64,000 bases of DNA. Origin: a bacterium. GTDB taxonomy: Bacteria > Elusimicrobiota > Elusimicrobia > UBA1565 > UBA9628. The stretch is taken from contig JAJXVH010000002.1 in the NCBI GenBank assembly GCA_021782205.1, positions 54,190-118,189 of the forward strand, in the 5' to 3' direction. The notes beneath the pieces were generated by a model. It made no database searches. It saw nothing but the letters and a program-made list of their open reading frames with translations, and was not told the DNA's origin. Of this stretch, positions 1 through 8,853 are shown in pieces (the first letter of the stretch is position 1; the number at the start of each line of letters is the position of its first letter). Made by a program: the position numbers and the translations under genes.

Positions 1-2
1 CG

Positions 3-728
3 GCCGTCTCGCCTCCGCCCGATGAGCCGCCGCTGAAGGAGGTCGAGCTCCGGTTGCGCCAAGCCGCCGCGGATTTCCCCGCCGCGCGCCTGACTCTGAG
101 CACGCCCCTCGGCTGGCCGACGGCCTGCCTGCTGGACATGGCCCGTCCCGAACTGGCGGACTTGCTGGTCATGGGCACGCATGGCCACTCCGGGCTGCAC
201 CGCCTGCTTACGGGCTCGGTCGCCGAGACCGTCATCCGCCGCGCCCGCGTCCCCGTGCTCGCCGTGCCCGAAAAGACGAGCCTGGCCGCGGTATCGCGGG
301 TGCTCGCGCCCTGGAACGGACGCCCCTACGCGACGCGCGCGCTGCGCTGGGCGCGGGAATTCGCGCGCGGCTTCGGCGCGACGCTGGATGTGCTCCACGT
401 CAAGGAAGGGGGGCTTGCGATAGGCACGGACGCCGTGATGCTGCGCCGCATCCTGCTGGCCATCCTCGGCCCTGGAACCGATTGGACTTTGAGCACGCGC
501 GCCGGGGACGCGAGCGCTCGGATCGTCACGCAGGCGAATTCCGGACGCTATGGGTTGGTGGTTCTGTCGGCGCACCGCCGCCCGTTCGGCGCGGACCTCG
601 CCCTCGGCTCGACGGTCGAGCGGGTGCTGCGCCACGCGCATGCCCCCGTCCTGGCCATACCGTCGGGGCGGCCGTTGTCCGGGTTCATGCGCCGCGTTGT
701 CGCGCGCGCCGGCTCGCGATTGTATTGA
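3..728 (+). CDS. Universal stress protein, two tandem Usp domains (5' end outside window)
   Basis: The reading frame is open to the left edge of the window, so the first residues are missing. Two UspA-type domains follow each other. The first ends with the nucleotide-binding signature MGTHGHSGLHRLL and then a SVAETVIRRARVPVLAVP strand. The second starts near WNGRPYATRALRWA and ends with GSTVERVLRHAHAPVLAIP; its glycine-rich loop is degenerate (LSAHRRPFGADLALGS in place of GxHGxxG), so only the first domain looks able to bind ATP in the classical way. Usp proteins are cytoplasmic stress or ATP-sensing proteins whose exact targets vary. The TTG at 54 is probably an internal leucine codon and not the start. 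Family confidence is high; the physiological role is unknown. Confidence 0.85.
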   Translation, partial: AVSPPPDEPPLKEVELRLRQAAADFPAARLTLSTPLGWPTACLLDMARPELADLLVMGTHGHSGLHRLLTGSVAETVIRRARVPVLAVPEKTSLAAVSRVLAPWNGRPYATRALRWAREFARGFGATLDVLHVKEGGLAIGTDAVMLRRILLAILGPGTDWTLSTRAGDASARIVTQANSGRYGLVVLSAHRRPFGADLALGSTVERVLRHAHAPVLAIPSGRPLSGFMRRVVARAGSRLY

Positions 729-731
729 TTC

Positions 732-968
732 AGTCCGCCGCGCAGCGCGGCGAGAAACTATGCCGTTCAAGTCGAGGCGCCGCCCGATAGGCTCCGCGTC
801 GAACTTCGCATCAACGATTCCGGCTGGAGCGCGTGCCGCGAGGCTCTGAGGTTATTTTGGTACGACTGGGCCGGCTACGAGCCCGGAAACCATCGCCTCG
901 TCGCGCGAGTCATGACGCAGGACGGCGACATTCTGCAATCGGCCGAGCGAGAGATCCTCGTGATCTAA
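732..968 (+). pseudogene. Decayed small Ig-like (Mo-co dimerisation-type) domain gene
   Basis: In the same frame as the stress-protein stop, an open stretch with no ATG/GTG/TTG start encodes RVELRINDSGWSACREA, then FWYDWAGYEPGNHRLVARV, ending with a stop at 966-968. This aligns well with the intact 97-residue protein encoded at 58190-58483: IDRGPWQPCRQA, FWWFDWTGY, GDHAVSARAVGRDG. About 25 residues that lie between the N-terminal strand and the SIDRGPW strand in the intact copy are missing here. The pattern (strand-DxGxW, W-x-x-W, G-x-H-x-x-x-A-R) resembles the Ig-like C-terminal domain of sulfite-oxidase-type molybdoenzymes. I read it as a pseudogene with an internal deletion and a lost start. 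A non-canonical start is the alternative. Confidence 0.55.
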
Positions 969-980
969 GCCCGCGGACGT

Positions 981-1157
981 TCACCGAGGAGCTTCGTCGG
1001 CAGACTGCGCGCTCATCCCGGAATGGAAAGCGCAGCCTCCGCCGCCCAGCGGACAATCCTCGCCGCAGGCAAGGCGGCGCACGCCGACGACGACGCCGAT
1101 CAGGAGCGCCAAGGCCAGGACCCGCCCCAGAAGGTTGCCGTCCTCGTTGAAATTCAT
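981..1157 (-). CDS. Small single-pass membrane protein, cysteine-containing, coupled to riboflavin kinase
   Basis: This encodes a 58-residue protein. Residues 10-27 are a hydrophobic helix (GRVLALALLIGVVVGV). After it come a short basic segment and a tail with three cysteines (C31, C35, C42) around a glycine run. The ATG overlaps the stop of the upstream riboflavin kinase gene as ATGA, the junction style used by other genes in this operon, which supports translation by coupling. The cysteine spacing (Cx3Cx6C) could ligate a metal or form disulfides, but I recognise no family. It is the last gene of the rimP-infB-truB operon. The function is unknown. Confidence 0.6.
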   Translation of the reverse strand: MNFNEDGNLLGRVLALALLIGVVVGVRRLACGEDCPLGGGGCAFHSGMSAQSADEAPR

Positions 1158-1537
1158 GCGTTCAGTGTAGCGGTCGGCCGCGCGCGCGTCAAGGCGGCCA
1201 CGTCGCGGCGGATCTGAGCCTTGAGCGCGGCCAGCGAAGCGAATTTCTTTTCCGCGCGGAGGGGGGAGACGAATGCGACGCGCAAGACACGGCCGTAGAG
1301 GTCTCCGCGAAAACCGGGAACGTGGACCTCGACGACCAGGCGCGTGCCGCCCACGGTCGGCCGCACGCCCACGTTGCAGACCGCCTCGCGCTCGCCCAGG
1401 GTCGTGCCGCGCACCGTCACGCGCCAGACTCCTCGCGGCGCGCGCATGGAGGGCGCAAGCTTCAGGTTCGCGGTGGGAAAACCCAGCTTGCGGCCCATCC
1501 CCTCGCCGCGGACCACGCGGCCGCGCACCGTCCTCAT
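1154..1537 (-). CDS. ribF: Riboflavin kinase domain protein (stand-alone, no FAD synthetase half)
   Basis: This 127-residue protein corresponds only to the C-terminal riboflavin kinase half of bacterial RibF, which phosphorylates riboflavin to FMN. The N-terminal signature GRVVRGEGMGRKLGFPTANL contains the family's G-x-G-R-x-L-G-x-P-T-A-N motif, with Thr and Asn as Mg/ATP ligands. VCNVGVRPTVGG and VEVHVPGFRGDLYGR follow as expected. Typical RibF is about 300 residues with an N-terminal FMN adenylyltransferase domain; that domain is absent here and there is no frame upstream for it, because the ATG overlaps the truB stop (ATGA). FAD synthesis must be encoded elsewhere. The ribF symbol refers to homology with the kinase half. 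Confidence 0.85.
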   Translation of the reverse strand: MRTVRGRVVRGEGMGRKLGFPTANLKLAPSMRAPRGVWRVTVRGTTLGEREAVCNVGVRPTVGGTRLVVEVHVPGFRGDLYGRVLRVAFVSPLRAEKKFASLAALKAQIRRDVAALTRARPTATLNA

Positions 1538-2274
1538 TTCTTCGGGGCCGCCTTGAGCGCGCGGTCGAGAAGCGGGAGGGACTCAAGCAGGCGGCGCGCC
1601 AGGTCGGCCGGGGCCAGCGCGCGCGCGGCGTCGAGCGCCAGCGCGTCGGCCACGTCGAAGGGACCGATTTTCTCGCGGCGCAGACTCGACACCGTACCGC
1701 CGCAGCCCAGGCGCTCGCCCAGAACCTCCGCCAGCGAGCGCACGTAGGTGCCGCTGGCGCAGGAGACGCGGTGCGTCAGTTCCGGCGCGTCCCAGGCCAG
1801 CGCCGTCCAGGCGTACACCGTCGCGGTGCGCGGCTTGACCGGCACCTCCAGCCCCGCGCGCGCGTATTCATAGAGGGCTTTGCCCTTGTGCTTGACGGCC
1901 GAATAGGCCGGAGCGGGAGCGTCCACGGTGCCGACCAAGGCGGCCAGCTCCCGGCCCAGGCGGTCCAGGGTCAACGGCGGCACCGGCTCTTGCGCGGTGA
2001 CCTTGCCGGTGACGTCGCCGGTGTCCGTCTTGATGCCCAGCCGGATCGTGCCCGAGTAGACCTTGTCGAAGCCCTGCAGGCGCGCCTGCAGGCGCGTGCA
2101 CGGACCCACCAGGACCGCCAGCAGTCCCGTGGCCAGAGGATCGAGCGTGCCGGTGTGACCCACCTTGGTCCCCCTCGGGAACAATTTCCTCAATACCGCG
2201 ACGACGTCGTGAGAGGTCCAGTCGCGCGGCTTGTCGACGAGCAGAAGTCCGCCCGCCGCGGCTGCGGAGTTCAC
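1534..2274 (-). CDS. truB: tRNA pseudouridine(55) synthase TruB
   Basis: This 246-residue protein makes pseudouridine 55 in the T loop of tRNAs. The N-terminus has the family pattern GLLLVDKPRDWTSHDVV. The catalytic aspartate lies in HTGTLDPLATGLL. The motif KVYSGTIRLGIKTDTGD and the later SCASGTYVRSLAEVLG complete the catalytic core. The protein is short for the family and lacks an evident C-terminal PUA domain. The start is a GTG whose last two bases overlap the rbfA stop (GTGA), so translation is coupled. It lies between rbfA and the riboflavin kinase, a very common arrangement. Confidence 0.95.
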   Translation of the reverse strand: MNSAAAAGGLLLVDKPRDWTSHDVVAVLRKLFPRGTKVGHTGTLDPLATGLLAVLVGPCTRLQARLQGFDKVYSGTIRLGIKTDTGDVTGKVTAQEPVPPLTLDRLGRELAALVGTVDAPAPAYSAVKHKGKALYEYARAGLEVPVKPRTATVYAWTALAWDAPELTHRVSCASGTYVRSLAEVLGERLGCGGTVSSLRREKIGPFDVADALALDAARALAPADLARRLLESLPLLDRALKAAPKK

Positions 2275-2621
2275 GCGCCGCGCTCTTTTTCCAGCTTGTT
2301 CAAGAGCGCGTCGATGCGCGAGGCCTTGCGCGGCGTCTCGTCGAATTCGAAGCGCAGTTGGGGCACGACCTTGACCGTCACCTTTTTCTTGAGCAGGCCG
2401 CGCAAATAGGGAGCGGCGCGCTCCAGGGCCTTGGCCGCGCTCGCGCGTTCCGCGTCCGATCCCATGACGGAGTAGTACACCGTCGCGTTCTTTCGGTCCG
2501 CGGACAGGCGCAGGTCGGTGACGGTCAAAAAACCCGTCAGCCCGGGATCCTTGACCTCGCGCAAGAGCCCGGTGATGAGCTCCTTGAACAGCTCCCGCAA
2601 ACGCTCGCCGCGATCGAACAT
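2271..2621 (-). CDS. rbfA: Ribosome-binding factor A
   Basis: This 116-residue protein is a single KH-like domain that binds 16S rRNA and helps late 30S maturation. Visible family features are the N-terminal RGERLRELFKELITGLLREV, then DPGLTGFLTVTDLRLSADRK and VYYSVMG, and the C-terminal helix ending with DALLNKLEKE. The ATG at 2621 was chosen because it begins the conserved domain. It sits 17 bases after the infB stop and its own stop overlaps the truB start. The size is normal for the family. Confidence 0.93.
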   Translation of the reverse strand: MFDRGERLRELFKELITGLLREVKDPGLTGFLTVTDLRLSADRKNATVYYSVMGSDAERASAAKALERAAPYLRGLLKKKVTVKVVPQLRFEFDETPRKASRIDALLNKLEKERGA

Positions 2622-2638
2622 GGAAGCCTCCGCCGCGC

Positions 2639-5236
2639 TCAGCGCGGCGACTGCGACAGACGCCGGGTGCGCGTTTCCTTGACGTAGAACTCGAGGAGGT
2701 CGCCGACCTGGAAGCCGGAGAAGCCGTCGATGCCGATGCCGCACTCCTGGCCCTTCTCCATTTCCTTGACGTCGTCCTTGAAGTGCTTGAGCGTGGTGAC
2801 CTTGCCTTCGTGAACCGTCTGGCCGTTGCGCACCACGCGGATCATGCCGCCGCGGGACACCTTGCCGTCGCGGATGGCGGAGCCGGCCACCGAGCCGCCC
2901 TTGACGGCGAACACCATCTTGACCTCGCCCTTGCCGACGGTCACGTCGACGATCTCCGGCGCGAGCAGTCCCTCGAGCGCGGCCTTCACGTCCTCGATGA
3001 GCTCGTAGATGATCTCGTAGCGGCGGATCTCCACGCCCTCGTGCGCGGCCACTTCCTCGGCGCGCGCCTCGGCGTCGGCGTGGAACATCAGCACGACCGC
3101 GTCGGACGCGGAGGCCAGAAGGACGTCGGACTCCGAGGCGTTGCCGATGGCGCCGTGGATCACGCGCACGCGGCACTCCGTCGTCGCCATCCCTTCCAGG
3201 GAGTCGCGCAGGGCCTGCAATGAGCCCTGCGTGTCGGCCTTCAGCACGATGTTCAGATCTTTGGCCTTGGAGGAGCCCGTGGTCAGCGCGGAGCGCAGGC
3301 CGACCAAAGTCATGTGCTTCTGGTGGGCCATCATCTGCTCGCGGTGGATGAGGCGCCGCTTCTCGGCGATGTCGCGCGCGGCCTTCTCGTTCTCGACGAC
3401 GGTGAACGCGTCGCCGGCCTGCGGGTTGCCCGTCAGGCCCAGGACTTCCACCGGGGTCGCGGGACCGGCGGCCTCGATGCGGGCGCCGGAATCGTTGACC
3501 AGAGCCTTGATCTTGCCGTGCGCCAGACCCGCGACGAACGCGTCGCCGCTCTTGAGCGTGCCGGCCTGCACCAGCACCGTCGCCACGGAGCCGCGCTTGG
3601 GGTCCATCTTGGCCTCCAAGACAGTTCCATAAGCCAGGCGGTCAGGATTGGCCTTGAGCTCGAGTATTTCGGCCTGCAGCAGAACGGCTTCCAAAAGCTT
3701 GTCCAGGTTGAGGCGCTTCTTGGCGGAGACATCCACGAACATGGTCTTGCCGCCCCACTCCTCGGCCTGCAGGCCGTGGTTGGCCAGGTCCTGACGGATC
3801 TTCTGCGGGTTGGCGCCGGGCAGATCAATCTTGTTGACCGCGACGACGATGGGCACGCCGGCCGCCTTCGCGTGATCGACGGCCTCCAGCGTCTGCGGCA
3901 TGATGCCGTCGGTCGCGGAGACCACGAGGATGACCAGGTCGGTGACCTTGGCACCGCGCGCGCGCATGGCGGTGAAGGCCTCATGACCGGGAGTGTCGAG
4001 AAAGACCACCTCGCCCTTTTCGATCTTCACTTTGTAAGCGCCGATGTGCTGGGTGATGCCGCCGGACTCGCCCTCGGCCACGCGGGAGGAGCGAATCGCG
4101 TCGAGCAGGGAGGTTTTGCCGTGGTCGACGTGGCCCATGATCGTGACGACGGGGGACCGGGACTTGAGCTTGGCGGGGTCTTCCTTCTCGGCCTTGACGA
4201 CCGCCAACTCTTCTTCTTTGTACATCGCGACGACTTCCATCTCGTAGCCGAAATCGGAGGCGACGACCTGCGCCGCCTCGGTGTCCAGGCGCTGGTTGAT
4301 GGTCGCGAAGATGCCCAGCGACATCAGCTTCTTGATGACGTCGTTGGTCTTGACCTCCATCTTCTCGGACAGTTCGCGCACGGTGATCATCGACGAGACC
4401 TGAATCTTCTTGAGCGCCGGCTTGGCGCCCGGCTCCGCCGGCTTCTGCGGGGCGGGGGTGGGACGGGACGCGGCCTGCTGAGGCTTGGGGCCGCGATGCT
4501 GGGAACCGGGACGGAAATTGGCGTGCTGCCCGGGACGCGGCGCGCCGGGGCGAGGAGGAACGAAGGTCGGCGACTTGGTGGTGATCGCGTTCGGACGCAG
4601 AATCGTGGGCTTGGCCGGAGCGCTCGGCGCCGGGGTGCCGGAGACCGGCGGCTTGACCGGTGAAGGCGCGCCGGGAACGGCCGGACGGGGTGTTGCCGCC
4701 GGGGCCGCGCCGGCTGGCGACGCGGGGCGAGGCGCCGGCATGCCGGGAGGCACGGGCGCGCGCACCGGCAGAGCCGGAGCGCCGGGAATGACCGGACGCG
4801 GCGCGGGCATGCCGGCCGAAACCGCAGGCCGCGGCGCGGCGACAGGCGCCGGGGCGGAAGCGGCGGGAGGCGCAACAGGGGCGGGCGTCACGGGCGTCAC
4901 CGGAGCCGGCGGCAGCTTCGGCGCGGGCGGCTTGGGCAAGGCCGCGCCCGCGGCCAGTCGCGTGACGGCCGGACCGGCGGCCGGACGGCTCTTCTTAAAA
5001 AGAGAGAACGCGGAAACCAGGTTCGAACTCGGCGGCGCGATGGAGCCTTCTTCCTGCGCCGAGCGCACTTCCGCCGCAGCGGTGACCACGCCTTTGGCGT
5101 CCTTCTTCACCGCCGCCTTCTTGGGCGCGCCCGTCTTCTTGGCCGAAGACTTGGCGTCCTCGCCCTCGTCATTTTTCGCGGCCGGCTTCTTTGTCGTGAT
5201 CTTTTTTTCCATGCTCTCGGGGCCTTCGGAGGTCAT
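2639..5236 (-). CDS. infB: Translation initiation factor IF-2
   Basis: This 865-residue GTPase delivers initiator fMet-tRNA to the 30S subunit. The N-terminal 280 residues are a Lys-rich start followed by a very Pro/Ala-rich, repetitive linker. An IF2-N segment ([23 protein letters not shown]) follows. The G domain has GHVDHGKT near residue 370, DTPGH and NKID; domains II and III and the C-terminal fMet-tRNA-binding domain complete the protein (ends near [14 protein letters not shown]). The first ATG is at 5236, but a second in-frame ATG at 5212 (MEKKITTKK) gives the more usual Lys-rich N-terminus, so the exact start is uncertain. It lies 16 bases after nusA. The ylxR and L7Ae-like genes often found between nusA and infB are absent. 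Confidence 0.95.
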   Translation of the reverse strand: MTSEGPESMEKKITTKKPAAKNDEGEDAKSSAKKTGAPKKAAVKKDAKGVVTAAAEVRSAQEEGSIAPPSSNLVSAFSLFKKSRPAAGPAVTRLAAGAALPKPPAPKLPPAPVTPVTPAPVAPPAASAPAPVAAPRPAVSAGMPAPRPVIPGAPALPVRAPVPPGMPAPRPASPAGAAPAATPRPAVPGAPSPVKPPVSGTPAPSAPAKPTILRPNAITTKSPTFVPPRPGAPRPGQHANFRPGSQHRGPKPQQAASRPTPAPQKPAEPGAKPALKKIQVSSMITVRELSEKMEVKTNDVIKKLMSLGIFATINQRLDTEAAQVVASDFGYEMEVVAMYKEEELAVVKAEKEDPAKLKSRSPVVTIMGHVDHGKTSLLDAIRSSRVAEGESGGITQHIGAYKVKIEKGEVVFLDTPGHEAFTAMRARGAKVTDLVILVVSATDGIMPQTLEAVDHAKAAGVPIVVAVNKIDLPGANPQKIRQDLANHGLQAEEWGGKTMFVDVSAKKRLNLDKLLEAVLLQAEILELKANPDRLAYGTVLEAKMDPKRGSVATVLVQAGTLKSGDAFVAGLAHGKIKALVNDSGARIEAAGPATPVEVLGLTGNPQAGDAFTVVENEKAARDIAEKRRLIHREQMMAHQKHMTLVGLRSALTTGSSKAKDLNIVLKADTQGSLQALRDSLEGMATTECRVRVIHGAIGNASESDVLLASASDAVVLMFHADAEARAEEVAAHEGVEIRRYEIIYELIEDVKAALEGLLAPEIVDVTVGKGEVKMVFAVKGGSVAGSAIRDGKVSRGGMIRVVRNGQTVHEGKVTTLKHFKDDVKEMEKGQECGIGIDGFSGFQVGDLLEFYVKETRTRRLSQSPR

Positions 5237-5252
5237 GATAGCATTTTCGCGT

Positions 5253-6533
5253 TCACGCCTGCTCCGGGAGCGTTCCCGCCGCCGCCGCGACCGCGGCCTT
5301 CGCGGACGCGATGATCTTCAGCGCGGTTTTCTCCCCGATTCCGGCGCGAGCGCTGAGGTCCTCGGGCGCGCTCGACGCGAGAGCCGCCGCGTCGATGATG
5401 CCCGCCTTGACCAAAGCCTCGACGGTCTTCGGGCCGACGCCTTCCAGATTGGAAAGGCCCGTGTTCGCGCCGGGGGCTTCGGCCGCCGGTTCCGCGGCCT
5501 TGCGGCCCAGGGACTTGACCTCCATCGTCCAGCCCGTGAGCTTCTGCGCCAGGCGCACGTTCTGGCCGTCCTTGCCGATGGCCAGCGCCAACTGCTCCTC
5601 GGCGACCAGCACCTCCGCGACGCGGTTCTCGGCGTCGGTAATGCGCACCGACGCGACCTTCGCCGGGTTCAGCGCGTTGGCCAAAGCGGCTTCCGCCTCG
5701 TCGGCGTAAGGGATCAGGTCGATGCGCTCGCCGGCGACTTCGTTCATGATCGAGCGGATGCGCGAGCCGCGCAGGCCCACGCACGCGCCGATGGCGTCGA
5801 CCTTCGGGTCGTTCGATTTCACGATGACCTTCGCGCGGAAGCCGGGATCGCGCACCAGGTGGACGATCTCCACGGTCCGGTCTCCGATCTCCGGGACCTC
5901 CAGTTCCATCAGGCGCTGCAGAAAACTTTCCGAGGCGCGCGAGAGGACCACGGCCGGGCCGCGCTGGGCGCGGTCGACGCGCAGGATCACCGCGCGCACG
6001 TTGCCGCCGATGCCGTAGCGTTCGCGGCGGATCTGCTCGCGCAGGGGGAGGATCGCCTCGGTCTTGCCCAGGTCGACGATGATGTTGCGGTCCAGGAAGC
6101 GGTGCACCGCGCCGCTGACGATCTCGCCTTCCTTGGGCTTGTACTCCTCGTAGAGCTTGTCGCGCTCGACCTCGCGCACGCGCTGGGTCAGCAACTGCTT
6201 GGCGGTCTGCGCGGCGATGCGCGCGAAGTCGGCGGCGGGGGCGGCGTAGATGATCTCGTCGCCGATCTGCGCGCCCTTCTTGTACTTCTGCGCGGCCTCG
6301 ACGCTGAGCTCCAACTCCGGCTCCGTGACCTTCTCCACGACCTTCTTGGCCACATTCGCGGAGAACGCGCCGCTTTCACGGTCGATCGACGCGCGGATGT
6401 CCGCGTCCTTGCCCACGTGCTTGCGCAAGGACGACACGACCGCGCCTTCGATCATCGTCAGAATTTCCTCGACCGGGATGTTTTTCTCCCGGGCGATCTG
6501 TTCCAAAGCCGCCATCAACTCGGACTTCGCCAT
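5253..6533 (-). CDS. nusA: Transcription termination/antitermination factor NusA
   Basis: This 426-residue protein binds RNA polymerase and nascent RNA to control pausing, termination and antitermination. Domain order is N-terminal RNAP-binding domain, S1 domain (EGEIVSGAVHRFLDRNIIVDLG), then two KH domains (VGLRGSRIRSIMNEVAGERID and AIGKDGQNVRLAQKLTGW). A C-terminal helix-hairpin-helix unit follows (LEGVGPKTVEALVKAGIIDAA and RAGIGEKTALKIIASAK). The C-terminal part matches a single short acidic-repeat-like unit and not the longer tail of enterobacterial NusA. The ATG at 6533 is three bases after the rimP stop, so the two are cotranscribed. Confidence 0.95.
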   Translation of the reverse strand: MAKSELMAALEQIAREKNIPVEEILTMIEGAVVSSLRKHVGKDADIRASIDRESGAFSANVAKKVVEKVTEPELELSVEAAQKYKKGAQIGDEIIYAAPAADFARIAAQTAKQLLTQRVREVERDKLYEEYKPKEGEIVSGAVHRFLDRNIIVDLGKTEAILPLREQIRRERYGIGGNVRAVILRVDRAQRGPAVVLSRASESFLQRLMELEVPEIGDRTVEIVHLVRDPGFRAKVIVKSNDPKVDAIGACVGLRGSRIRSIMNEVAGERIDLIPYADEAEAALANALNPAKVASVRITDAENRVAEVLVAEEQLALAIGKDGQNVRLAQKLTGWTMEVKSLGRKAAEPAAEAPGANTGLSNLEGVGPKTVEALVKAGIIDAAALASSAPEDLSARAGIGEKTALKIIASAKAAVAAAAGTLPEQA

Positions 6534-6536
6534 GAC

Positions 6537-7007
6537 CTAGTCCTCCCCGAAATCGGCTTGCGCGGCGTCGTCGAGACGCACCTCATCGACGTTCGCGCGC
6601 GAAAACAGCTTGAGGTCCGGACCGACCTGCACGGCGACGGCTCCGTCCCTCAAACCCTTGAGTATCCCCGCGAAACGGCGCTGGCCGTTCTCCGCGATCT
6701 TGATGCGAACCTTCACGGGCTTGCCCGCGAAGCGCTCGAAATCCTTTTCCTTCTTGACGACGCGGTCGAGTCCCGGGGAAGAAATTTCCAACACGTAGGA
6801 TTGCTCGATCGCGTTCGTGTCGTCCAGCAGCGCGCCGACACGGTCCGAAAAATAGGCGCAGTCGTCCAAGCTGATGCCCTTGGGCTTGTCCAGGAACAGG
6901 CGCAAGACCCACTGATGGCCCTCGCGCCGCCATTGCAGGTCCACCAGCTCCCCGCCCTCCTGCTCGATGACGGGCGTGATCAGCGTCTCGATTTCTTTGG
7001 CGTCCAT
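6537..7007 (-). CDS. rimP: Ribosome maturation factor RimP
   Basis: This 156-residue protein takes part in 30S subunit assembly. Family features are the N-terminal IETLITPVIEQEGGELVDLQW, the central LDDCAYFSDRVGALLDD and YVLEISSPGLDRVVKKEKDFERFAGKPV (here quoted in parts: EISSPGLDRV is the diagnostic motif), and an Sm-like C-terminal domain with an acidic end. It is the first gene of the rimP-nusA-infB operon. No Shine-Dalgarno is visible; the U-tract of the upstream hairpin ends about ten bases before the ATG, so initiation may depend on the hairpin's state. Confidence 0.93.
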   Translation of the reverse strand: MDAKEIETLITPVIEQEGGELVDLQWRREGHQWVLRLFLDKPKGISLDDCAYFSDRVGALLDDTNAIEQSYVLEISSPGLDRVVKKEKDFERFAGKPVKVRIKIAENGQRRFAGILKGLRDGAVAVQVGPDLKLFSRANVDEVRLDDAAQADFGED

Positions 7008-7018
7008 GTTTTTTCAAT

Positions 7019-7049
7019 AAAAAAAGTGGCTCAAAACGGAAGCCACTTT
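7019..7049 (-). terminator. Intrinsic terminator / attenuator hairpin in the rimP leader
   Basis: On the minus strand a perfect 9-bp stem AAAGTGGCT...AGCCACTTT with a 9-base loop is followed by a run of seven U, which is a textbook intrinsic terminator. It lies inside the leader between the promoter at about 7084-7092 and the rimP ATG at 7007. It can end readthrough from proS and can also attenuate the rimP-nusA-infB operon. Because NusA itself modulates hairpin-dependent termination, autoregulation is a reasonable inference that the sequence alone does not prove. Confidence 0.75.
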
Positions 7050-7083
7050 CAATGCGCGTCCCCGATCGGAGGCGAACGGCTAC

Positions 7084-7092
7084 ATTATAGCA
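7084..7092 (-). promoter_or_regulatory. Extended -10 promoter for the rimP-nusA-infB operon
   Basis: The minus strand reads TGC-TATAAT, a perfect -10 box with the extended TGn element. Upstream, GTGACT/TGACTT at 18-19 bp is only a poor -35 match, which is typical of extended -10 promoters. The predicted start of transcription is near 7077, leaving a leader of about 70 nt that contains the terminator hairpin at 7019-7049. Confidence 0.65.
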
Positions 7093-7110
7093 CGGATTCC
7101 GACGCGAAAG

Positions 7111-8829
7111 TCACGCGCCTGACAGCGCCTGCTTCAGGCGGCTTGCCGCTTCCTCTAGCTTCCACCGCGTCGCGTCGGCGGCGCCCCGGCGCTTGTGCTC
7201 GACCGAGCCTTCGTCGAGCGTGCGCTTGGAGACCACCAGGCGGTGCGGGATGCCCAGCAGGTCGATGTCCTTGAACTTCACGCCGGGCTTGCCGTCACGG
7301 TCGTCTTCGAGCGCGTCCAGGCCCGCGGCGGCCAGAGCCTTGAGCAGGGCGTCGACGGCGGGGCGCACGCGCGCGTCGTCGGCCTCGTCGAGCACCACGA
7401 CCGCGCAGTCGAACGGGGAAATCTCCGCGGGCCAGACGATGCCGTCCTTGTCGTGTCCCTGCTCGATGGCGGCGGCCACCACGCGGCTGACGCCGATGCC
7501 GTAGCAGCCCATGACCATCGTCTGGGGCTTTTGCGCCTTGTCCAAGTATTCCGCCTTCATGGACTTGGAATATTTCGTGCCGAGCTTGAACGTGTGTCCG
7601 ACCTCGATGCCTTTATAGAATTCGGTGCGCGAAGCGCACCGAGGGCAGGGGTCCTCGCTGGTCGCCGACCGGAGGTCGGCGAAGCCCTTGAGGCCGGGCA
7701 GGTCGCGGGCGATGTTGAAGCCGTCGGCGTGCAGTCCATCCTTGTTGGCGCCGGTCACGCCGTTGAGCACCGCGCGCGTCGCGAAGTCGCAGTAGACGGC
7801 GACGCCGTCGTGGCCCTGGGGGCCGCCGAAGCCGACCTTGCAGCCCATGACCTGCTGATACTGCGCCTCGGACGCGCGGTACAGCGCGGGCGAGCCGACG
7901 GCGGCGGCCAGCTTGGCCTCGTGCAGTTCGTGGTCGCCGCGCATGAGCGCGATCACCGGGACCTTGCCGTCGATCATGTACAGCTGGGTCTTGAGGAAAT
8001 CGGTCGTCGGCCGTCCCACCAGCGCGGCCACGTCGGCCACGGTGGTCTTGTTCTGCGTGTTGAATTCAGTCAGCGGCTTAAAAGACGCGGCGCTTGGCGC
8101 CGCGTACTGATCCTTGACCTCGGCGCGCTCGATATTGGCCGCATACTCGCATTTCGTGCAGGAGACGATGGTCTCCTCGCCGGTCTCGGCCAGCACCATG
8201 AACTCGTGGGAGAAGGAGCCGCCGATGGCTCCCGACTGGGCCTCCACAGGCTTGAACTTGAGCCCGCAGCGCTTGAAGACGTTTTTATAGGCGTCATACA
8301 TGCGCTTGTAGTAGGCGCTCGCGTCGGCCTCGTCGGCGTGGAACGAATAGGCGTCCTTCATCAGGAACTCGCGCGCGCGCATCACGCCGAAGCGCGGGCG
8401 GATCTCGTCGCGGAACTTGAGGCCGAACTGGTAGAACATCGCCGGCAACTGGCGCCAGGAGCGGATCTCGCGGCGCGCCAGGTCGGTGATCACTTCCTCG
8501 GCGGTCGGCGCGAAGCAGAACTCCGCGTCCTTGCGGTCTTTCAGGCGCAGCAGTTCTTTTCCGTAGACCGGCCAGCGGCCCGTCTCCTCCCACAACTGCT
8601 TGGGCTGGATCACCGGCAGCCACACTTCCTGGCCGTCGGCCGCGTTCATCTCCTCGCGCACGATCTTCTCGACCTTGCGCAGGACGCGCAGCCCCAGCGG
8701 CAGCCAGTCGTAGATGCCGCTGGCGACCTTGCGGATCATCCCCGCGCGCTGCATGAGCTGGGCGGAGACGTTGTCGGCGTCGCTGGGCGCCTCGCGCAGG
8801 GTGGGGATCAAGGTCTTGGAGTATTTCAT
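7111..8829 (-). CDS. proS: Prolyl-tRNA synthetase
   Basis: This 572-residue class II synthetase charges tRNA-Pro. It is the bacterial type: motif-rich N-terminal catalytic part (MQRAGMIRKVASGIYDWLPLG, then FRDEIRPRFGVMRAREFLMKD), a YbaK-like editing insertion from roughly residue 220 to 390 (LYMIDGKVPVIALMRGDHELHE), motif 3 (MVMGCYGIGVSRVVAAAIEQ), and a C-terminal anticodon-binding domain. Four cysteines (SCTKCEYA and DPCPRCAS) could form a zinc site around the insertion. The start ATG follows the rseP stop by 24 bases, so it is the last gene of the rpsB-to-proS series. Confidence 0.95.
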   Translation of the reverse strand: MKYSKTLIPTLREAPSDADNVSAQLMQRAGMIRKVASGIYDWLPLGLRVLRKVEKIVREEMNAADGQEVWLPVIQPKQLWEETGRWPVYGKELLRLKDRKDAEFCFAPTAEEVITDLARREIRSWRQLPAMFYQFGLKFRDEIRPRFGVMRAREFLMKDAYSFHADEADASAYYKRMYDAYKNVFKRCGLKFKPVEAQSGAIGGSFSHEFMVLAETGEETIVSCTKCEYAANIERAEVKDQYAAPSAASFKPLTEFNTQNKTTVADVAALVGRPTTDFLKTQLYMIDGKVPVIALMRGDHELHEAKLAAAVGSPALYRASEAQYQQVMGCKVGFGGPQGHDGVAVYCDFATRAVLNGVTGANKDGLHADGFNIARDLPGLKGFADLRSATSEDPCPRCASRTEFYKGIEVGHTFKLGTKYSKSMKAEYLDKAQKPQTMVMGCYGIGVSRVVAAAIEQGHDKDGIVWPAEISPFDCAVVVLDEADDARVRPAVDALLKALAAAGLDALEDDRDGKPGVKFKDIDLLGIPHRLVVSKRTLDEGSVEHKRRGAADATRWKLEEAASRLKQALSGA

Positions 8830-8853
8830 TGGAGGGTCAGTCCTTTACTTCTT

